A stretch of 64,000 bases of DNA from assembly GCF_007954275.1 (NCBI RefSeq), contig NZ_VOLT01000015.1:49152-113151 (forward strand). The letters are read 5' to 3'. The notes beneath the pieces were generated by a model. That model was given only the letters and a program-made list of their open reading frames with translations. It searched no databases and was not told the DNA's origin. Made by a program: the position numbers and the translations under genes. Below are positions 9,808 through 18,024 of this stretch, piece after piece (within the stretch, counting starts at the first letter, position 1; each line of letters begins with the position of its first letter). Source of the DNA: Colwellia demingiae (lineage in GTDB: Bacteria; Pseudomonadota; Gammaproteobacteria; Enterobacterales; Alteromonadaceae).

Positions 9808-10119
9808 ATGACAACACCTAAAGCCTTACCTCAGAAGAAACTATGGATCAGCGCTGGTCTAAAGGTTTCAGCCGATATCTCAGCAGAAAAAGCCAAAGAA
9901 GAACTGCAAACATTGCAACAACAAACAGTCAAAGAGAAAGGCTGTATTTTCTTTGAGGTATTACAGCATAACGAAGACCCTGATTTATTTATCCTTTGGG
10001 AAGAATGGATCAACGAAGACGCCTTAAAAGAACATTTCAACCAACCCCATACGAAAGCTTATTTAGCCCAAGCATTGACAGAAGTTCGTTACATAGAAAA
10101 ACTAGAGAAGTTTTCATGA
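9808..10119 (+). CDS. Antibiotic-biosynthesis-monooxygenase (ABM) fold protein, putative quinol monooxygenase
   Basis: Protein of 103 residues with the small ABM/YgiN-type ferredoxin-like fold. The start is taken as ATG 9808 (MTTPKALPQKK), behind GAGATA; the longer frame from 9754 carries a non-homologous leader. Landmarks are VKEKGCIFFEVLQHNEDPDLFILWEEWINEDALKEHFNQPHTKAY, the typical second half of the family with its conserved E-x-W and H-x-x-x-H/T pattern. Such proteins act on quinols or other electron-rich aromatics without cofactor, although many are uncharacterised. The stop overlaps the next start as ATGA. Confidence 0.78.
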   Translation: MTTPKALPQKKLWISAGLKVSADISAEKAKEELQTLQQQTVKEKGCIFFEVLQHNEDPDLFILWEEWINEDALKEHFNQPHTKAYLAQALTEVRYIEKLEKFS

Positions 10120-10358
10120 TTCATCGTATTTTATTCTCACTAATAATGTCATTACAGCTGTCATTTCTAATGACAGCTTGGGTCACTTGGATAAATCTAG
10201 GCTGGTCTACTGAATTTTATCAGCAATGGCTCCATAGCTTTATTTTAGCTTGGCCCGCAGCCGCATTGATTTCATTATTCAGTGCACCAGAAATCCACAA
10301 ACTTGCGACTGTCTTGAGTAATAGAGCTAAATCGAAAGCAGAGCTAAAATTAAAATAA
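10116..10358 (+). CDS. DUF2798 family small membrane protein
   Basis: An 80-residue protein starting MIHRILFSLIMSLQLSFLMTAWVTW, with ATG 10116 overlapping the preceding stop (ATGA), so the two are translationally coupled. Two hydrophobic segments (about 5-28 and 43-62) and the order of sequence fit DUF2798. Function is unknown. A longer frame from 9996 only overlaps the upstream gene and is not the likely start. Confidence 0.72.
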   Translation: MIHRILFSLIMSLQLSFLMTAWVTWINLGWSTEFYQQWLHSFILAWPAAALISLFSAPEIHKLATVLSNRAKSKAELKLK

Positions 10359-10360
10359 TC

Positions 10361-10735
10361 ATGAGCATACAACGAAAAAACTACAATAAGTTGGGTGAAG
10401 TACTTGGCCCATATACCCAAAGTGTTATTCACAGCAATACCTTGTACACATCTGGACTCACGGCATTTGGTAGTTCAGCGCAAATGGCAGGAATAGAAGT
10501 ACAAACACGGACTATTTTTTCTCAGCTAAATCATATCTGTCAGGCGCACAATGTTACGATGAAAAATCTGATCAAAGTAACAATATTTGTCAGTGATTTT
10601 AGTGATATGGATTTGTTAAGATCAACTCTATTTGATTTATATGGACATGACATTCCCGCGAGTTCTTTAATTAAAGTTGATGCTCTTTTTTCTAAAGATT
10701 TTAAAATAGAAATTGAAGCCATCATTGGCCTATAG
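10361..10735 (+). CDS. RidA/YjgF-family protein
   Basis: A 124-residue Rid-superfamily protein, starting two bases after the preceding stop in the same operon. Visible family blocks are LGPYTQSVIHSNTLYTSGLTA, the central NLIKVTIFVSDFSDM and the C-terminal IPASSLIKVDALFSKDFKIEIEAI. Canonical RidA has an arginine in the R-x-x-V-x-V segment near residue 105 that binds the imine substrate; here the segment reads SLIKVDAL and lacks it. That suggests a Rid subgroup other than the housekeeping 2-aminoacrylate deaminase. The partner ABM gene hints at work on a reactive small molecule. Confidence 0.82.
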   Translation: MSIQRKNYNKLGEVLGPYTQSVIHSNTLYTSGLTAFGSSAQMAGIEVQTRTIFSQLNHICQAHNVTMKNLIKVTIFVSDFSDMDLLRSTLFDLYGHDIPASSLIKVDALFSKDFKIEIEAIIGL

Positions 10736-11246
10736 TAGAAAATTAATGGCCTAAAGAATTAATATCAAGATTGCAGGTTAATCATCATCACAGGTAGGAG
10801 GTTTACATGAAACGACTGGTATTGGAGGCCTATTTTTTAAGGCAAAAGATGTACCCCTGATTCATCTTTGATACAAATGTCACCTAGGCAGCCATTTCAG
10901 GAATGGGCCGATTCAACCATCTGCTCGGTTAGTTCGGAACAAGATTGAGTTATGGTAACCGCCTATTGTTCCTGCCAACTAAAATAGCTGGGCATAACAA
11001 ATCACAAATAAGCGTTGTTTTTTTTCGTGCTGGTTTTAGGTCGAGCAGCTCATAATCAGCAAGTGACAAAAATATACCTTTGTTATTGTTAAGACGATAA
11101 CGACAAATTCTTATTGAAAGAGCTATCAAACAAAAACTCTTTATTTAAATGAGTCTTAAGCATTACTAACATAAAAAACACCTGGTATTAACAACTAAGG
11201 TAATTGTTTTCACAAAGCACTATTTATCCGAAAAGCTATTATCTTA
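10736..11246. other. Gene-poor stretch after the RidA operon
   Basis: About 510 bases without an intact gene. It holds a VOC-type gene remnant at 10807-10889 (listed separately) and otherwise AT-rich sequence with no supportable ORF. Confidence 0.5.
10807..10889 (+). pseudogene. Remnant of a VOC/glyoxalase-like gene (5' end only)
   Basis: GTAGGAGG gives a strong ribosome site before ATG 10807. Read with one frame change after codon 3, the bases encode TGIGGLFFKAKD, then, past an in-frame stop, YKCHLG. This matches the usual start of VOC-fold proteins (T-G-I-G-G-x-F-F-K-A-K-D ... W-Y-x-x-H-L-G). The intact frame itself codes only 17 residues. After HLG the similarity is lost. I interpret it as the decayed start of a VOC gene with its original ribosome site preserved. 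Confidence 0.5.
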
Positions 11247-11447
11247 GTTATAACCTAATACATAGCTATAGTTCGCTTCATCGGCTAAATCGAAGTATCT
11301 TATTAGCGGCGCATCTGTTTGCATCATTTTATTCTCAGTGGTGTAACTTTCATCTGCAGCACTAGACGTTGAACTAGTTACGCAACTATCTGCCGAGTTA
11401 ATATTGTCTGTTGTCATTTGCGCTTGGGTATTGTCAGTATTAGCCAT
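11244..11447 (-). CDS. Small acidic Ser/Thr-rich protein, unknown
   Basis: ORF of 67 codons from ATG 11447, beginning MANTDNTQAQMTTDNINSAD and ending YFDLADEANYSYVLGYN. The start is supported by AAAAGGTGATGATA directly upstream on the minus strand. It has no hydrophobic segment or signal peptide, one cysteine, a Ser/Thr/Asp/Asn-rich disordered first two thirds and an aromatic tail. I do not recognise it. The flanks are gene-free for several hundred bases, so it would be monocistronic. It could be a small regulator, a precursor-like peptide or a spurious frame. Confidence 0.4.
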   Translation of the reverse strand: MANTDNTQAQMTTDNINSADSCVTSSTSSAADESYTTENKMMQTDAPLIRYFDLADEANYSYVLGYN

Positions 11448-11456
11448 TATCATCAC

Positions 11457-11998
11457 CTTTTAAAAACCGTTATTAATCACCTTGGATTACCATCATGTAA
11501 TTATATTTTGAAAAAGGAAAAGACTTAAGTTTTGCTTAGCCATAAAGAGAGGTTATGACTTGATTATCCTGCAGCTAAAGCAACGCTTTCAGGCTATCTT
11601 ATTAAGAGAGTCTCAAGCCATACCCTTAGGTTATACATCATCTATAGATAGGAATGAATTTATTGTTTTTGTTTGTATATACTTGATTGATAACTTATAC
11701 CAATTCCAATAACTTTCTTTTCACTCAGCGAGAGTTAAAAGGCTTAGAGGCAAGGCATTGATTGTAGAGAATGGTTATTCCCTTCTCAAAATTAATAACG
11801 CAGCATATAAGCCTTTTAAACTCGCCTTTAGGAGCTTTCCAGCGATCCGATAACTGCACATAATTTCTTTCATATAGAGTAACTATATGCAAAAAAATTC
11901 TATTTGTTCTCAAACCGCTGGTAAGCTCTGAGTGGGAATAAACTTAATGGACTTGGTATTATTAATAGCCCTTTAGAGGCAACAAACTTGGAACAAAT
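11457..11998. other. Gene-free stretch holding a palindromic element
   Basis: About 540 bases with no credible gene. The left 240 bases show nothing distinctive; the right part is occupied by the inverted-repeat element at 11696-11962. A 62-codon minus-strand frame inside the element is a by-product of the palindrome. Confidence 0.5.
11696..11962. mobile_element. Putative MITE-like palindromic intergenic element
   Basis: The ends are imperfect inverted repeats: TATACCAATTCCAATAA at the left (11696) and, reading inward from the right (11962), TAATACCAAGTCCATTAA. Inside, GCGAGAGTTAAAAGGCTTA (11728-11746) pairs with TAAGCCTTTTAAACTCGC (11808-11825), and a smaller GAGAA/TTCTC stem is nested between them. 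There is no transposase frame. Size, terminal repeats and nested stems fit a non-autonomous miniature element. Neighbouring target duplications could not be settled by eye. Confidence 0.5.
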
Positions 11999-14137
11999 AT
12001 GCGACAGTTTATAACTATAATAATTTTAATAACTGCTTTTGGTTTTCAGCTTAATGTTAATGCAAGTCAAATGGTCAACATTAAAGGCCGTTTGCTTGAT
12101 GAATTTCAACTCCCTCTTAGTATGGTAAATATCACCTTAAACAATAAATCAGTTACCAGCGATAAACAGGGACGCTTCGTTATACCTAGTGTCGCTAAAG
12201 ATATTTATCAGCTCAGCTTTGTTAAAAAAGGCTACTTTAAAAGTATTCAAACGTTTAGTCATTATGAACTTTTTTCTCAGAATAAAGAAAAAGCTAATAC
12301 TGCTATTGCAGATCTCACTTTAGTTACCAAAAAAGCCAAACGCGTAATGTTAGCCTTTGGTGGTGATGTCATGATGGATCGCCGTTATTATAAACCTTAC
12401 TTTGGAGATTCTATTTTGATTCATCCAGAAACTAGGCTCAGTGATAGTAAGGCGATTGTCGAAAACATAAAACCTTATATGAGTATCGCTGATTACGCAG
12501 CGGTTAATTTAGAAACACAAATTGCCGATAAAACACCTGGAGATCGCGCGCCTAAATCTGTTACCTTTTATTCTAGACCTGAAATACTCGACGCTTTAGT
12601 GTGGGCGGGTGTGGATTACGTCAGTTTGGGTAATAATCATACTTATGATTATTTAGAGCCAGGAATGGAGTCGACTTTAGCATTTTTACAGCAAAGTCCT
12701 CTGGGATTTTCCGGTGCAGGTATGAATGCAAAACAAGCGTTAAAAGCTCATCGCGATACCATCAACAATACTGAATTCTCTATGCTAGGTTATGTCGGCT
12801 GGGAAGGGCGTTCAGAGCCTACGCAAACAGCTAACCACAAACACGGCGGCGCTGCTTATGGTTCAATGACTAATATCATTAACTCTGTTCAACAAGAAGT
12901 GAATCAAGATAGAGTCACTATAGTGCAATATCATGGTAGTCAAGAGTACGCTAACAGCCCAACGGGTGTTACCGAACAACGATTAAAATCAGCCTTAGAT
13001 AATGGCGCGGCACTGGCTATTGCCCATCATCCACATGTAACTCAAGGTCTAGAGCTGTATAACAACAAGTTAATTGCTTACTCAATGGGCAATTTTATCT
13101 TCGATCAAAATTTTAGCGCCACACAACATAGTTTTATTTTGTATGTTTGGTTAGATGAAGGGGAATTTCATCGCGCGGAGATAGTGCCTTTATACGTTAA
13201 AGGTTATAAACCAACGCCTGCTACAGGGTCTAATCGTTATACTGTGATGAAGCGTTTAACTGAACTTTCTAAGGTTAGAAATACCCTTATTACCCAATCA
13301 GGTGGTCACGGTGTAATTACCGCTAAAAGACCAACAGTGACCGTTAAATCAGTTAGCAATACACAGGTTAAAGTCAAAGCCGATATCAACACATCCGTTA
13401 AACATGAGTTAACTTTTTCAGAAGGCAGCAAGATAGCGAGTTTGTATCACCTACCATGGCATCAACAACTTAGTGAGGTATGGATAGAAGACGAAAAGGT
13501 AAAGTATCGTCTGGGTAAAAATTTAGTTAACGGCAGTAACTTTGAAAGTTTTTCAACGTTTAATAGCCCAGAACGTGGTTTGTTTTTTGATAGAAGTTTA
13601 ATGAGTTTAAATAATTATGGTGTTAGTGGTAATACAAGTATTGCTTTAGCACTTAATAACCAACAGCCAACGTCCTTTGGCGTAAAAAGTTTTTGGCGTG
13701 TTTATTCTGCCAGTAGACAAGTTACCATTAAAGCCAGTTATCAGAGTAAAAAAGCCGTTAAATTACACTATTATTGGCAGGGAAGAAAAAAGAGACAAAA
13801 ATTATTTGATGCCTTTGAAAATAGCCCTAAAAACTTAATTAAAACTGTTGAATTATCTGGTTCAGATACATGGCAAAACGTAGAAGTTGATTATAATTCC
13901 CCAAGAGTTGGTTATAAAAGTTATCGTGTATTGGTCGAGGCCGAATTGGTGGATGGCACCACAACCCAGTTAGATATTGACGACTTTGCTGTCATTGAAT
14001 GGCATAGCGCTTTTACAGATAATCCAATACCACAGTTTTTTTCCCTTGATAGCCGACAATCAGCTTACTTGGGTTTATCTAATGTAAGTAAAACGATTAA
14101 AACCAAGCCAAGTGCGGTTGTTGTTATCACCAAGTAA
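11999..14137 (+). CDS. CapA-family protein with N-terminal carboxypeptidase-regulatory-like domain
   Basis: A 712-residue exported protein. Residues 1-22 form a signal peptide (MRQFITIIILITAFGFQLNVNA). Residues about 25-100 look like a carboxypeptidase-regulatory/beta-sandwich module (VNIKGRLLDEFQLPLSMVNITLNN). Residues about 115-400 carry the CapA/PGA_cap metallophosphatase-like fold: LAFGGDVMMDR, AAVNLETQIAD, GVDYVSLGNNHTYDYL, VQYHGSQEY, AIAHHPHVTQGLELYNNKLIAYSMGNFIFDQ. The last 300 residues look like a carbohydrate-binding-type sandwich. CapA homologues take part in poly-gamma-glutamate or other exopolymer export, but no capBC partner is nearby, so the role here is open. GGAAC precedes ATG 11999. 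Confidence 0.83.
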   Translation: MRQFITIIILITAFGFQLNVNASQMVNIKGRLLDEFQLPLSMVNITLNNKSVTSDKQGRFVIPSVAKDIYQLSFVKKGYFKSIQTFSHYELFSQNKEKANTAIADLTLVTKKAKRVMLAFGGDVMMDRRYYKPYFGDSILIHPETRLSDSKAIVENIKPYMSIADYAAVNLETQIADKTPGDRAPKSVTFYSRPEILDALVWAGVDYVSLGNNHTYDYLEPGMESTLAFLQQSPLGFSGAGMNAKQALKAHRDTINNTEFSMLGYVGWEGRSEPTQTANHKHGGAAYGSMTNIINSVQQEVNQDRVTIVQYHGSQEYANSPTGVTEQRLKSALDNGAALAIAHHPHVTQGLELYNNKLIAYSMGNFIFDQNFSATQHSFILYVWLDEGEFHRAEIVPLYVKGYKPTPATGSNRYTVMKRLTELSKVRNTLITQSGGHGVITAKRPTVTVKSVSNTQVKVKADINTSVKHELTFSEGSKIASLYHLPWHQQLSEVWIEDEKVKYRLGKNLVNGSNFESFSTFNSPERGLFFDRSLMSLNNYGVSGNTSIALALNNQQPTSFGVKSFWRVYSASRQVTIKASYQSKKAVKLHYYWQGRKKRQKLFDAFENSPKNLIKTVELSGSDTWQNVEVDYNSPRVGYKSYRVLVEAELVDGTTTQLDIDDFAVIEWHSAFTDNPIPQFFSLDSRQSAYLGLSNVSKTIKTKPSAVVVITK

Positions 14138-14161
14138 TAAACTTCATCTAGCGTTATATCC

Positions 14162-14210
14162 ACGGTCAGTACCACTTAACTATAATTAAGTGGTACTGAC
14201 CGTTATTTAT
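14162..14210 (+). terminator. Strong hairpin after the CapA-family gene
   Basis: ACGGTCAGTACCACTTAA (14162-14179) pairs perfectly with TTAAGTGGTACTGACCGT (14186-14203) around a 6-base loop, followed by TATTTATTATTATT. An 18-bp stem 25 bases after the stop is a convincing terminator. Confidence 0.75.
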
Positions 14211-14315
14211 TATTATTACGATAGAAAGCGGAAAGCGCTTGAAATAGTCTTAATTCATACCAAGATATGAGTAAGGTTCACTATTTTAATACATTGGTAT
14301 CATTAAGGTTTTATT

Positions 14316-15134
14316 TTGATTATTCTTTTGCCCCTATTTATTGGTATGGCGATTATTGGCTACTTAATGGCAAAGCCGTATTGGCGTGAACATAAGCGCG
14401 ATAAAATAAGAAGCCTGCCTTTCAAAAAACAATGGCGCAAAATAATCCAGCAACGAATGCCTTATTTTAAGCAAATGCCAACAGATTTACAGCTACAGCT
14501 TAAACAACATATTCAAGTATTTATTGCAGAAAAAGACTTCATCGGTTGCAATGGCATTAAAATAACTGAAGAAATACAAATCACTATTGCTGCTCAAGCT
14601 TGTTTGTTACTACTAAATAGAAAAACGGATTATTACCCTAAATTAAAAACGATTTTAATCTATCCAAGCGCTTTTCTTAAAGAGCAAAACCAGCGCAATG
14701 CTGATGGTGTTCAATACACAAAAAAAGTCGCTTTAGCAGGTGAGTCATGGGACTTTGGGAAAATAGTCTTATCTTGGCAAGACAGTCTGCAGGGTGCAGA
14801 ATTACCCAATGATGGCCACAACGTGGTAATCCATGAGTTTGCTCATCAACTAGATCAAGAAAATGGTAAAGCTAATGGCGCCCCCATTTTAGGTAAAGAC
14901 CAAAGTTATCAATGTTGGTCTACAATCTTTTCACAGCAGTTTAAAATACTACAAAGGCAAGCCGCTGCAGGTACGCCATCAATATTTGATTACTATGGTG
15001 CCACTGAGCCCGCAGAGTTTTTTGCTGTAGTGAGTGAAGTGTTTTTTGAGAAGTCTAAGCAACTATCTATAGAGCATCCTGCACTTTATCGTCAACTGAC
15101 TAATTATTACAAAGTTGACCCAATTCATTGGTAA
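14316..15134 (+). CDS. mtfA: MtfA-type zinc-dependent peptidase (M90)
   Basis: A 272-residue member of the MtfA/YeeI family, which in E. coli titrates the Mlc repressor and has aminopeptidase activity. The zinc motif HEFAHQ is at residues 173-178 (H173, E174, H177), with the downstream metal-ligand region EPAEFFAVVSEVFFE near 235-250. The block ALAGESWDFGKIVLSWQD is characteristic. The start is TTG 14316, supported by AAGG 7 bases upstream. Unlike E. coli MtfA, this copy begins with a hydrophobic segment (MIILLPLFIGMAIIGYLMA), so it is probably anchored in the inner membrane. It stands alone. Confidence 0.87.
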   Translation: MIILLPLFIGMAIIGYLMAKPYWREHKRDKIRSLPFKKQWRKIIQQRMPYFKQMPTDLQLQLKQHIQVFIAEKDFIGCNGIKITEEIQITIAAQACLLLLNRKTDYYPKLKTILIYPSAFLKEQNQRNADGVQYTKKVALAGESWDFGKIVLSWQDSLQGAELPNDGHNVVIHEFAHQLDQENGKANGAPILGKDQSYQCWSTIFSQQFKILQRQAAAGTPSIFDYYGATEPAEFFAVVSEVFFEKSKQLSIEHPALYRQLTNYYKVDPIHW

Positions 15135-15289
15135 ACATTTAGCATAAGTGGGTGTTGAGGACTGTTAGATGTCACTGTAAAAAGTTAAATTTATCAATAT
15201 TATAAAACACATGACAACAATCCATATGTTTAGCTATACTAATATTTGTTAGGGAATAACAACATTAATAATAGGGATTAAGTTAATAT

Positions 15290-15685
15290 ATGGAAACACA
15301 CCAAATATCATTTGCAAAAGTTTGTGTACTTAGTCATGACATTGCCGAAATTACGGTTGATAGCGGTGCAGACATTACCCTCAGCATGGTAAAAGAACTC
15401 CATCAGTTATTACTCTCGCTATTTAGCGAATCATTTTCATTACTTGTTAATAAAAGCAATTCCTATTCTACGCAGCTTGATGCGTTAATCCATTTTGGTA
15501 CTTTGCCCGCCATAGATAAAATAGCAGTATTTGCACCAAATAAATTAGCTAAGATGAGTGCTGATTTTTCAGCGACTATTCCAAGTTCTTCCGGTTTAAA
15601 TATTGAAGTATTCACTGAACGTGATGATGCACTTGTTTGGTTGATAGAAAGAAAAAGTTCCGCTGCCAGTCAGAATTATCTATGA
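15290..15685 (+). CDS. Hypothetical protein, STAS/SpoIIAA-like fold suspected
   Basis: A 131-residue soluble protein beginning METHQISFAKVCVLSHDIAEITVD after AATAGGGATT. The alternation of a short strand pair, a helix (MVKELHQLLLSLF), a strand (FSLLVNKSNSY) and IDKIAVFAPN, ending FTERDDALVWLIERK, resembles the STAS/SpoIIAA-like small proteins (DUF7793-type) common in marine bacteria. This is a pattern resemblance only and no catalytic motif is present. It is monocistronic with 150 bases before and 600 bases after it. Confidence 0.55.
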   Translation: METHQISFAKVCVLSHDIAEITVDSGADITLSMVKELHQLLLSLFSESFSLLVNKSNSYSTQLDALIHFGTLPAIDKIAVFAPNKLAKMSADFSATIPSSSGLNIEVFTERDDALVWLIERKSSAASQNYL

Positions 15686-16240
15686 TAATTGGGGATATTT
15701 TAAGTGGCTAAGGTAAGTAATATCCTGCCGTCATATCACTAAAAATCACAACGTTTATCCTAAAACCATCAATAATATTCGTTCAAAAAACGCCTAATAA
15801 ATGAATTTAAGTCATTTACTTAAAATAGTATAAAAACCAATGGTTATCACAAAAGCACCTGTTATATAAGGTTTTTATTTTTATCTATTGGTTACGCGTT
15901 ACCTTTGTTGTACTTAAAATCAAGATGTAACATTAGATGAAACTATACTTAGAGTGCTGTTATGACTTGATGCTCTTTACCTCAGTTAACTCAACTAAAG
16001 ATAATCAGTAAAAGCCATAACTAACACTAAAAATTAAAGCCAAGCCTTCGATAACATTCTTGTTAGTGCTGTTTAAAAGCTGCTCTAACTTCTCAAGTAC
16101 GATGATTATATAAGTTCATCAGTATGGATAAGAAGAACAACCTATTACTCACTTGGGTAGTGATCAGATAACACCCAGACGAATCATTTCAAATAGCCAT
16201 CGAAAATCAAATTATGACTTCAGTGCTTCATAAATTAAGT
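15686..16240. other. Gene-free stretch upstream of umuDC
   Basis: About 550 AT-rich bases without an ORF, recognisable repeat or RNA gene. Only the last part before umuD carries a clear signal (the LexA site, listed separately). Confidence 0.5.
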
Positions 16241-16283
16241 AAACCGCAATATACTGTACATAATTACAGTATAGTGCGGTTTT
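16241..16283 (+). promoter_or_regulatory. LexA (SOS) operator of umuDC, inside a longer dyad
   Basis: CTGTACATAATTACAG at 16254-16269 fits the gammaproteobacterial SOS box CTGT-N8-ACAG. It ends 17 bases before the umuD ATG, so LexA bound here would block transcription or initiation. The symmetry extends well past the box: AAACCGCAATATACTGTA on the left mirrors TACAGTATAGTGCGGTTT on the right with a single mismatch, followed by a T run. The RNA could therefore form a hairpin just ahead of the start codon. Confidence 0.85.
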
Positions 16284-16286
16284 TAT

Positions 16287-16700
16287 ATGAAAGTTATCCC
16301 AATATATGCCGAAGCTGGTATTTCAGGCTTTGAATCTCCAGCGGCAGAATATAAAGAATTAGGTTTATCGCTTGATCAATTAATCATAAAACATCCCAAT
16401 GCCACCTTCATCGGGCAGGCTTCTGGTCAATCAATGAAAGGGGTAGGGATATTTGATGGCGATATTCTCATTGTCGACAGGTCATTAACCGCTAGAAATG
16501 GTGATGTTATTGTGGCTAATTATAATGGTTGTTTCGTCTGCAAATTAATTGACAAGGTACAAGCTAGGCTATTATCGGCCTCAGCTGATTTTGCGCCTGT
16601 CTCAATTACCCCTGAAGATGAATTTTCATTAGAGGGCGTTGTTACTCGCTCTATTCGCTTACATCATAAATCTCCAGAGTTAGCGGCATGTATGCTTTAG
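16287..16700 (+). CDS. umuD: UmuD, LexA-like autoprotease subunit of DNA polymerase V
   Basis: A 137-residue S24-family protein. Nucleophile S49 in GQSMKG and general base K86 in CFVCKLID are 37 residues apart, as in E. coli UmuD (S60/K97), so it should self-cleave on RecA filaments. The usual cleavage site Cys/Ala-Gly before F-x-S-P-A is here Ser13-Gly14 (ISGFESPAAEY), which is unusual. It lies under a LexA box and overlaps umuC by 13 bases, so production of both subunits is coupled. Cleaved UmuD' would join UmuC in translesion synthesis. Confidence 0.9.
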   Translation: MKVIPIYAEAGISGFESPAAEYKELGLSLDQLIIKHPNATFIGQASGQSMKGVGIFDGDILIVDRSLTARNGDVIVANYNGCFVCKLIDKVQARLLSASADFAPVSITPEDEFSLEGVVTRSIRLHHKSPELAACML

Positions 16701-17944
16701 TTGATGCGGTATCATTTTACGCAAGTGCTGAAAAAGTTTTTGACCCAAGCATACGTAATAAACCCGTTGTTGTTTTAACCAATAATGATGGTTGTATCTG
16801 CGCTGTTTGTCCGATTGCAAGACGCCTTGGTATTCCAAAATTTATACCTTACTTTCAAGTTAAGTCATTGCTTGAAAAGCATGGCGTGGTTGTTCGTTCT
16901 TCAAATTATGAGCTGTATGCGGATTTGAGCGAACGAATGATGAATGTCATCAGCCGCTTTTGTGATAACCAGTATATATACAGCATTGATGAGTCATTTT
17001 TATATTTTGACCATTATGAAAGCTGTATAAAGGATTGGCATGAATACGGACATCAAATAAGAAAAGCCATTTGGAAAGAAACTAGACTTCCAGTCGGTGT
17101 TGGTTTTGGTGAAACAGCAACACTGTCAAAAGCGGCAAACCATGCAGCTAAAAAACTCTCTGGCTTTAATGGTGTAGCCGTTATTAATAGCGCAATAAGC
17201 AGAGATGAAATACTGAACCGCATGGAGGTAGATGAGGTATGGGGTATTGGGCGTAAAATAGCGAAACGCTTAAGGCTTGAGGGCATTAATAATGCCGCTC
17301 AATTAGCAAAACAAAATGCTAAGAACATACGAAAACAATTTAGCGTAGTGACTGAAAGAACCGTGAATGAACTTAACGGTATCAGTTGTTTGTCTTGGGA
17401 CGAGGTGAAATCACCCAAAAAAGAGATTTTTTCAACACGAAGTTTTGGACAGCGCATAACCACAAAGAATGAATTACGCTCAGCGTTGGTAACACACGCA
17501 GCCATTGTTGGAAGGAAAGTGAGGAGACAAAACTCACTCATTAAAAAATTAATGATATTTGCCTCTAACTCGCCACATGATGAATTATATTACAAACAAG
17601 CCATTGTTTTTCCATTTATCATAGCGACCGAGAATACCTGTGAAATGGCGCGCGCGATAAACCAAGTCATCGATTCTATATACAAAGTAGGGATAAAGTT
17701 TTACCGCTGTGGTGTAGGTGCAATCGAATTAAATAGCAAAACGTTTATACAGCCAGACTTATTTATGCCCGATCACACTAATAGTAACGTAATGAAATGT
17801 TTAGATAATGTGAATTACAGATACGGAGATAGCACATTAAAATTGGCCGCTGAAGGACATCATGAAAAGTGGAAAATGCGACGAGAGTTTTTAAGCCCTC
17901 AGTACACCAGCCAATGGCGAGATATCCCTAAAATACAGTGCTAG
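16688..17944 (+). CDS. umuC: UmuC, Y-family translesion DNA polymerase (Pol V catalytic subunit)
   Basis: A 418-residue protein covering the full UmuC length. Metal-binding D6 is in MYALVDAVSFYAS and the catalytic pair D101-E102 in YSIDESFLYF. The helix-hairpin-helix region reads VDEVWGIGRKIAKRLRLEGI. The C-terminus WKMRREFLSPQYTSQWRDIP is the UmuC-specific tail. The nucleotide-pocket segment is atypical: GCICAVCPIARRLGI replaces the common GCV-ARS-EAK-LGI, and the fingers start DAVSFYASAEKVF rather than DCNNFYASCE. These point to a divergent UmuC lineage, not to loss of catalytic residues. Confidence 0.92.
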   Translation: MYALVDAVSFYASAEKVFDPSIRNKPVVVLTNNDGCICAVCPIARRLGIPKFIPYFQVKSLLEKHGVVVRSSNYELYADLSERMMNVISRFCDNQYIYSIDESFLYFDHYESCIKDWHEYGHQIRKAIWKETRLPVGVGFGETATLSKAANHAAKKLSGFNGVAVINSAISRDEILNRMEVDEVWGIGRKIAKRLRLEGINNAAQLAKQNAKNIRKQFSVVTERTVNELNGISCLSWDEVKSPKKEIFSTRSFGQRITTKNELRSALVTHAAIVGRKVRRQNSLIKKLMIFASNSPHDELYYKQAIVFPFIIATENTCEMARAINQVIDSIYKVGIKFYRCGVGAIELNSKTFIQPDLFMPDHTNSNVMKCLDNVNYRYGDSTLKLAAEGHHEKWKMRREFLSPQYTSQWRDIPKIQC

Positions 17945-18024
17945 TGATTATGCTCACAATATTGATAGAGTGCTGTGTAACACGTATTCCCGTTGCTCTT
18001 ATCTATCGACAGAAAGGAATTAGT

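Noticed and set aside
10879..10889. TGTCACCTAGG, matching half of the island palindrome
   Set aside because: It falls inside the VOC remnant where it encodes Cys-His-Leu-Gly of the conserved WYxxHLG block, and the other half of the palindrome is absent, so the match is coincidental.
10985..11060. GGGCATAACAAATCACAAATAAGCG resembling the start of an integron attC site
   Set aside because: The listed bases recall attC sites, but no matching GTTRRRY partner, no imperfect stem of the right length and no cassette gene follow.
11725..11913. Minus-strand 62-codon frame
   Set aside because: It lies wholly inside the palindromic element, has no ribosome site and no family resemblance.
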